From Sympetrum striolatum (taxonomy: Eukaryota > Arthropoda > Insecta > Odonata > Libellulidae): a DNA stretch of 64,000 nt. Shown here one piece after another: positions 60,501 to 64,000 of the stretch. The position numbers and the translations under genes were made by a program. The stretch's first letter is position 1. Each line of letters opens with the position of its first letter. The notes under the pieces were generated by a model. That model had not been told where the DNA came from, did no database searches, and was given only the letters and a program-made list of their open reading frames with translations. The stretch lies in assembly GCA_947579665.1 (NCBI GenBank), contig OX388350.1, positions 28,367,393 through 28,431,392 of the forward strand, read 5' to 3'.

Positions 60501-63350
60501 AACACTGGTGTGACTGATTCAGATGTCTGTGAACTATTGAGGTTAGTATTCCAGAATACTATGAAAATGCTGCTGCTAATTTGTGAGTCAATCAATCTTA
60601 TTCTACCTTCTTGTGTATTCATTGTGGGCCAAAAGATTTGTCATTTCATATATTGTGGATGCATTTATAATTCTCACCCTGTGAAATATACTATTATAAA
60701 AATCTGATGTGGCCAGCACATGACTTTCTCCATATTTTAGATGTTAATATTTATCTACGACAGTAATTTCGAACTCTATATTCCATCTAAACTTTGAAGA
60801 TGAGTGATTAATTTACATATTATTCTTTTTGACGTCACAAACATTATAAATAATGTTTTTCGGGACATGTTCGATGAAAAATGATGAAATTGGCCTTTCG
60901 CCCCAGCGCCCAGAGCGCCCACAACGTACATAATCAGCAACTTCCGGTTTATCAGTATTTCACAAATAACTCCTATACAATCAGTGATACAAAAATATGT
61001 TTTTTACAAAAGTTATAGTAAAATATATTTTCTAAAACTTTTATTCATAATTGTATATACCTAAATATCATATTTATGGAGATGTTTTGAAAACCGGAAA
61101 TGAGCTTTGAAGAATGAAGCTTGTCTTCCGGTTCACCGATTTTCTCCAAAATCTAATCAACTCTAAAGACACAAACCAAAATATTATACATGAGATTTGG
61201 TGTTGATCCGACAAACACTTTTTATGTTAGAGCGCCCACAAAGTACATAATCAGCTACTTCCGTTTGATCAGTATTTCACGAATAACTCCTAATCAACCG
61301 GTGATACAAAAATATGTTAAATACAAAAGTTATAGTAAAACTCATTATCTAAAACTTTTATTTGGTACACAATATACCTATATATCATATTTATGGAGAT
61401 ATTTTGAAAACCGGAAATTAGCTTTGATGAATGAAGCTCGACTTCCGGTTTACCGATTTACTTGAAAAACTAATCAACTCTGACAGCACAAACTACAGTA
61501 CTAAATATGAATTTTGGTATTGATGCGACTTATAGTTTTCACGTTAGAGCGCCCACTGTCACACACACACATACACACACACACACACACACATACACAC
61601 AGACATAATTCCAAAAATGGTCAAAACGTGTTCTAGGGACCCCAAAACATGTATATCCGTTGAAATCTCGAAGTCGATTTTTTTCATGAAAACAATACTT
61701 TCTCTATACTTCGTATATGGAGAAAGTAAAAAGGCATATGGTTTCATGGAAGTTGCTTACAAATGCCAATTCTAAAAGCTGTTTATTTCTAAAAAAAAAA
61801 CAAATGAATTGCACAAATTAAATTATTGTATCAATGAGTAATGAATAATATTTTTTAATTATTGCCATCTAAATCAATTTTTTTTGATATCATCATAGAG
61901 TAAGGATATCCTTACTCTATCATATCTTGAAGCACGCTTTTACAAATATTCCACATACTATTTAATTGCCTGGGTTAACAGCCAATTATGGGCAGAGGTT
62001 TTCAGCTCTTCAGAATCCTTGAATTGTTTATGCACCAGTTAATTCTTGAGGCAGAGGGAAATAGAGTTAGTTTCTTAGTGCAATGCCAGGATTTAAAGGA
62101 TCTCCCATCTGAAGTTCTGAATTGTTTAGATTGGCCAGGTAGCAGTAGGAGGGTTTTAGTGTAAAGTAGAATCACAATTCTGTGCCATGTTGTCTTTAAA
62201 ATCTTAGGCAATTCTCAACTCAAATCAAGGTCTTTATTCATTGAGGAATGATTTTCTCCCCCTTATGTATTCCAGTCACTACTGTTTATTCTCCAATATC
62301 CTGCTGCTTTTTCCTTCATCATGCACATTAATAAACACAAGGCATCTTTGCTGCTTATCCCTGTAAATTTTTACACCTACAGGTTTCATTTAATTGACAA
62401 TGTAAGCTGTGGTATGCTCTCTTGTATTTCAATTTCATACCACTAATGCAACTTCATTTTGATTGACAAAACAATAATTGTTGATATTATGTTTTGACAA
62501 GCTCTTTGAAATGCACTGCTATGCAGATACAAACAGGTATGACCTGGGGACTATTTGATGCTTACGTTCTCAATAGATTGGGTTATGCTCATGTATAATT
62601 GCTAACTTTGCCATAGTCAACCACTGTATAGATACATATGTTTAGCCCCAAAAATGCGAGAATGATAGCTCATAAATTATTACTGCAAATGACATTCTAG
62701 GGAAAAATCTGTTAATCAGCTTTTTAGGTTGAAAATAATAAAAAATTAAATGATACATACTTAACTCATTATGGAGTTTTACCACAAAGTTGTATCTGAA
62801 TCAGTTATCCATTGCCAGTATCAGGTGAAACTTCTTCTCAAATTTCCCTATTACTTACTAAGTGGTTCTTTAAAATGCTTTGAATAAAACCTAAGGAGAT
62901 CAATTTTATTTTATTCTAACCAGAGTTAACTTAAACTTAAGAGTTAAGAATTGAAGCATGACACTCAGTCAATTTCTGTTAATTCTTTTAAGGGTGCTTG
63001 CTGATGCAACTAATTTGGAGAACTTAACTTTGGAGTGCAATCCAGAGCTAACGTCGCTGACTCTTCGTAGAATATTGCAACAAGGAGGATGGCCAAGACT
63101 GAAGCTGAATATCACAGGTTGTCCAAGGGTCATGGATTACATCGAAAACGATGAGTCTGTAATTTCGTGGATGGACTATCAGAGTAGTAAGCAATCATGG
63201 GAGAGTTGTGAAATTAGTTTAACATCTGGTGAGAACTCAAGTGGTGCTATTGATAAATTGACAGAGATGTGGAACAAAGCATTAGGAGCCAAGGCATTTG
63301 CTGTTCAGGAAATGTTTGGATATTTGCAGCTGGGTGTCAAAGTTGACTAG
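39596..63350 (+). CDS. TONSL: Tonsoku-like protein (TONSL), first codons not located
   Basis: Exons: 39596-39723, 39790-39919, 40283-40451, 40824-40941, 41187-41378, 41546-41660, 42404-42555, 42950-~43096, 43227-43413, 43616-43747, 44150-44331, 45689-45925, 46047-46167, 47170-47277, 47583-47839, 47946-48347, 49318-49436, 50184-50371, 50554-50735, 51625-51762, 52268-52427, 60265-60541, 62993-63350; about 1,399 residues, close to human TONSL (~1,378). TONSL with MMS22L binds new histone H4 and promotes RAD51-dependent fork repair in the nucleus. Seen in order: TPRs (WAHYCRELGEIYRNSGKYQD; RCYSAIGMLYQRSGN; YVSLSQTYKDDGQYDLALEY), acidic SDSSDDDDEGNDEE, three ankyrin repeats (KGETALHRSC; CGWTPLHEACNHG; GVTPIHDAASCG), a Ser/Glu-rich linker, a ubiquitin-like region (QLIKVEVEGNMLLVPV) and C-terminal leucine-rich repeats. 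The first exon is missing one nucleotide plus perhaps 4-10 codons. All junctions fit GT-AG except the donor after 43096. Confidence 0.93.
44622..45647. mobile_element. Mariner-derived element with ~210-bp terminal inverted repeats
   Basis: Ends GGGCTGTTTAAATGAAAAGG (44622) and the complement of GGGTGTTCAAATGAAAAGG (45647) head long inverted repeats that share ACACTGTGGGTATAGTTGAA and further blocks to about 44830 and 45440. A + strand frame at 44865-45010 reads MIRFLAAEGVKLADIHCQMV, like the N-terminal HTH of mariner/SETMAR-type transposases. The rest of the transposase is gone. Flanks share TATT (44618-44621, 45648-45651) rather than a clean TA. Lies in a TONSL intron. Confidence 0.7.
47410..47575 (+). 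mobile_element. Possible tRNA-derived SINE with (ATT)n tail
   Basis: GTCCCGTAGTGTAAGACCGG then a B-box-like GGTTCGAGTTG (47477-47487) and an ATTATTATTATT tail ending near 47570. Lies just before TONSL exon 15. Confidence 0.45.
52792..55923 (+). mobile_element. Second Tigger/pogo-type element
   Basis: Ends CAGTAGAAGTCCGTTATAAC (52792) and the complement of CAGTAGAAGTCCGTAATAAC (55923). TA precedes the left end (52790-52791); the right flank is CA, probably a mutated TA. Subterminal TATAACGAG repeats occur at both ends. It encodes a different Tigger transposase from the element at 18404 and is in the opposite orientation. Confidence 0.88.
53404..54958 (+). pseudogene. Tigger transposase of the second element, broken
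   Basis: Starts MESKRKALDLAKKFEIV then shifts frame into SEIGRRYGLSSSTLFTILKN (HTH). Later YITDETALFYNLLPEKTLAV with the first catalytic Asp is in frame to a stop in the region of 54160. An open stretch from 54220 has IVLFVDRCPAHP (second Asp) and NCTSVLQPLDQGIIRAIRHH (third Asp). After a further frame change comes the acidic C-terminus DSSESSDIESMEEDS to 54958. Catalytic residues survive but at least three frame breaks inactivate it. Confidence 0.88.
56640..58250 (-). pseudogene. piggyBac-type transposase, broken
   Basis: Minus-strand pieces in order: acidic N-terminus DEDIKDSGSESSFSEETDRD (58.21-58.08 kb, a different frame from the longer open frame there); YFELFFNDAVIRHINSETNQ (57.99 kb); FSNIRQYLHFSNNDEYDP, then ITLDESLL with the first catalytic Asp (57.56 kb); LGWHQFIPQKRARFGIKIFL then CESRSVYVWSTIIYTGKG; VTTDNFYTSPELAEALI (second Asp); VVVEYNQRMG, where a one-base loss shifts the frame so that the third Asp is read out of frame (57.02 kb); and a Cys-rich C-terminal finger KCAVCSQSGIQREKCYRGRP (56.71 kb). 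Such enzymes excise and insert at TTAA. Several frame breaks make it inactive. Confidence 0.9.
59545..59672. repeat. Probable piggyBac terminus with ACGAG-ACTCG palindromes and TTAA
   Basis: Three near-palindromes, GACGAGATTACTCGT (59545), GACGAGTTAACTCG (59594) and the perfect GACGAGTATACTCGTC (59637-59652), lead to CAGTGAAGCGGTTAA, with TTAA at 59669-59672. This layout fits the 5' side of the piggyBac relic. No matching left end was found between 55.9 and 56.6 kb. Confidence 0.5.
60905..61560. repeat. ~318-bp tandem repeat, two units plus start of a third
   Basis: AGAGCGCCCACAACGTACAT (60912), AGAGCGCCCACAAAGTACAT (61229) and AGAGCGCCCACTGTCACACA (61548) mark unit starts. Units share AACTTCCGGTTTATCAGTATT, ACAAAAGTTATAGTAAAA, TTTATGGAGAT and TTTTGAAAACCGGAAAT. 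Probably part of a retroelement 3' region; lies in the last TONSL intron. Confidence 0.75.
61558..61606. repeat. (CA)n microsatellite
   Basis: CACACA tract with interspersed ATA. It is followed to 61735 by a tail with TTTCTCTATACTTCGTATAT and GAGAAAGTAAAAAGG, which looks like a retroelement 3' end. Confidence 0.85.
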
Positions 63351-64000
63351 ATTAATTCATTTTTAATATCAAATTCTGATTTACAGATATCTCTGTGAAA
63401 ATGTTTTAAGGTGCTTCAGAGAAAAATGATAATGATTCCTTATGGTGCATGATACTTGTAATTAGAGCCAAAATAACATAATTATGTTGCTATAGAAATT
63501 CATCACAGTTTCCTGTACATAATGTAATGTCCAAGGACTGCTTTTTGGTAAGCAGTTTCAAATTGTAGATAAATATATATTTTTATAAATATTATAATAT
63601 ATATCTTGCTGAGTTATTCTCTTACAATCAAAAATAGATCCCAATGGGATGAATGATAAAATTACACAAATGATTATATTCCCTAAAGGTTGTCATCAAC
63701 CAATAAAAGCAGGCAAATGTATGTGGTACTAACCCATATTTCCTTGCAAGTAGAAAGCAAAGGTACCTTATTCCAACCCCTACCTGTTCCACTTAAATTT
63801 GCACTATTGTGCTTAATTACAGGTTTTACTGCTTAAATTCAGCAAATTAAGAATCATAAGTTTAAGGAAAGTTTATAAGGTAATAGTTTTGAATCAAATC
63901 TTTTCTCTCTCCTGAAATATGAAGAACAGTAAATTATACCTATGACTGGAAAGTTTCCTAAAACTTTTGTTTACTCTTTCCATTACATTGACATTTAAAA
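63351..64000 (+). other. TONSL 3' UTR and downstream sequence
   Basis: AT-rich, no coding frame. An AATAAA at 63702-63707 is the best polyadenylation signal seen. Confidence 0.5.

Noticed and set aside
27014..63350. Piwi and TONSL as a co-transcribed pair
   Set aside because: A poly(A) signal follows piwi and about 3.6 kb with transposons separates the genes; nothing links them in one transcript.

Overview
The window looks like nuclear DNA from an arthropod, most likely an insect. It is AT-rich, its genes have many GT-AG introns, and it carries an arthropod-style mix of transposons: I-like, RTE and CR1-like LINEs, a Penelope-like fragment, Tigger/pogo, PIF/Harbinger, piggyBac, mariner, hAT and Mutator-like elements, plus tRNA-derived SINEs. 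I cannot name the order or species from sequence alone.

Two conserved host genes lie head to tail on the + strand. A PIWI-clade Argonaute gene runs from about 27.0 to 35.8 kb. I could join 17 exons, all in phase, into a 992-residue protein with an RG-rich N-terminus, an unusual 14-residue tandem repeat, a PAZ domain and a PIWI domain with the DDH triad. A TONSL (tonsoku-like) gene runs from about 39.6 to 63.35 kb. Its 23 visible exons encode about 1,399 residues: TPRs, an acidic stretch, ankyrin repeats, a ubiquitin-like region and leucine-rich repeats. The first few codons of TONSL were not located with certainty. Piwi acts in transposon silencing and TONSL in replication-fork repair; their adjacency shows no obvious functional link.

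From 1 to 26.9 kb the window is mostly a graveyard and nest of mobile DNA. In order it holds: a LINE tail; elements whose ends are arrays of a 14-base motif, one of them split by a Penelope-like hairpin carrying hammerhead-like cores; a C/T-rich minisatellite; a tandem duplication split by a short hairpin insertion; a BESS-domain exon split by an apparently full-length, ORF-intact I-like LINE with a perfect 12-bp target duplication; a PIF/Harbinger transposase fragment; an inverted array of ~165-bp units; a full-length but broken Tigger element; and a ~4 kb Mutator-like candidate with long terminal repeats made of 15-base units and a perfect 10-bp target duplication.

From 36 to 39.5 kb, between the genes, there are a SINE, a hairpin element and a perfect small hAT element. 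TONSL introns hold a mariner-derived element, a Tigger, a broken piggyBac, a ~318-bp tandem repeat and a CA microsatellite. The points most worth following up are the Mutator-like elements with tandem-motif termini, the hammerhead-like hairpin, the ~165-bp GGTTCGA-box repeat family, the repeats in the Piwi N-terminus, and the BESS/Harbinger/LINE nest.
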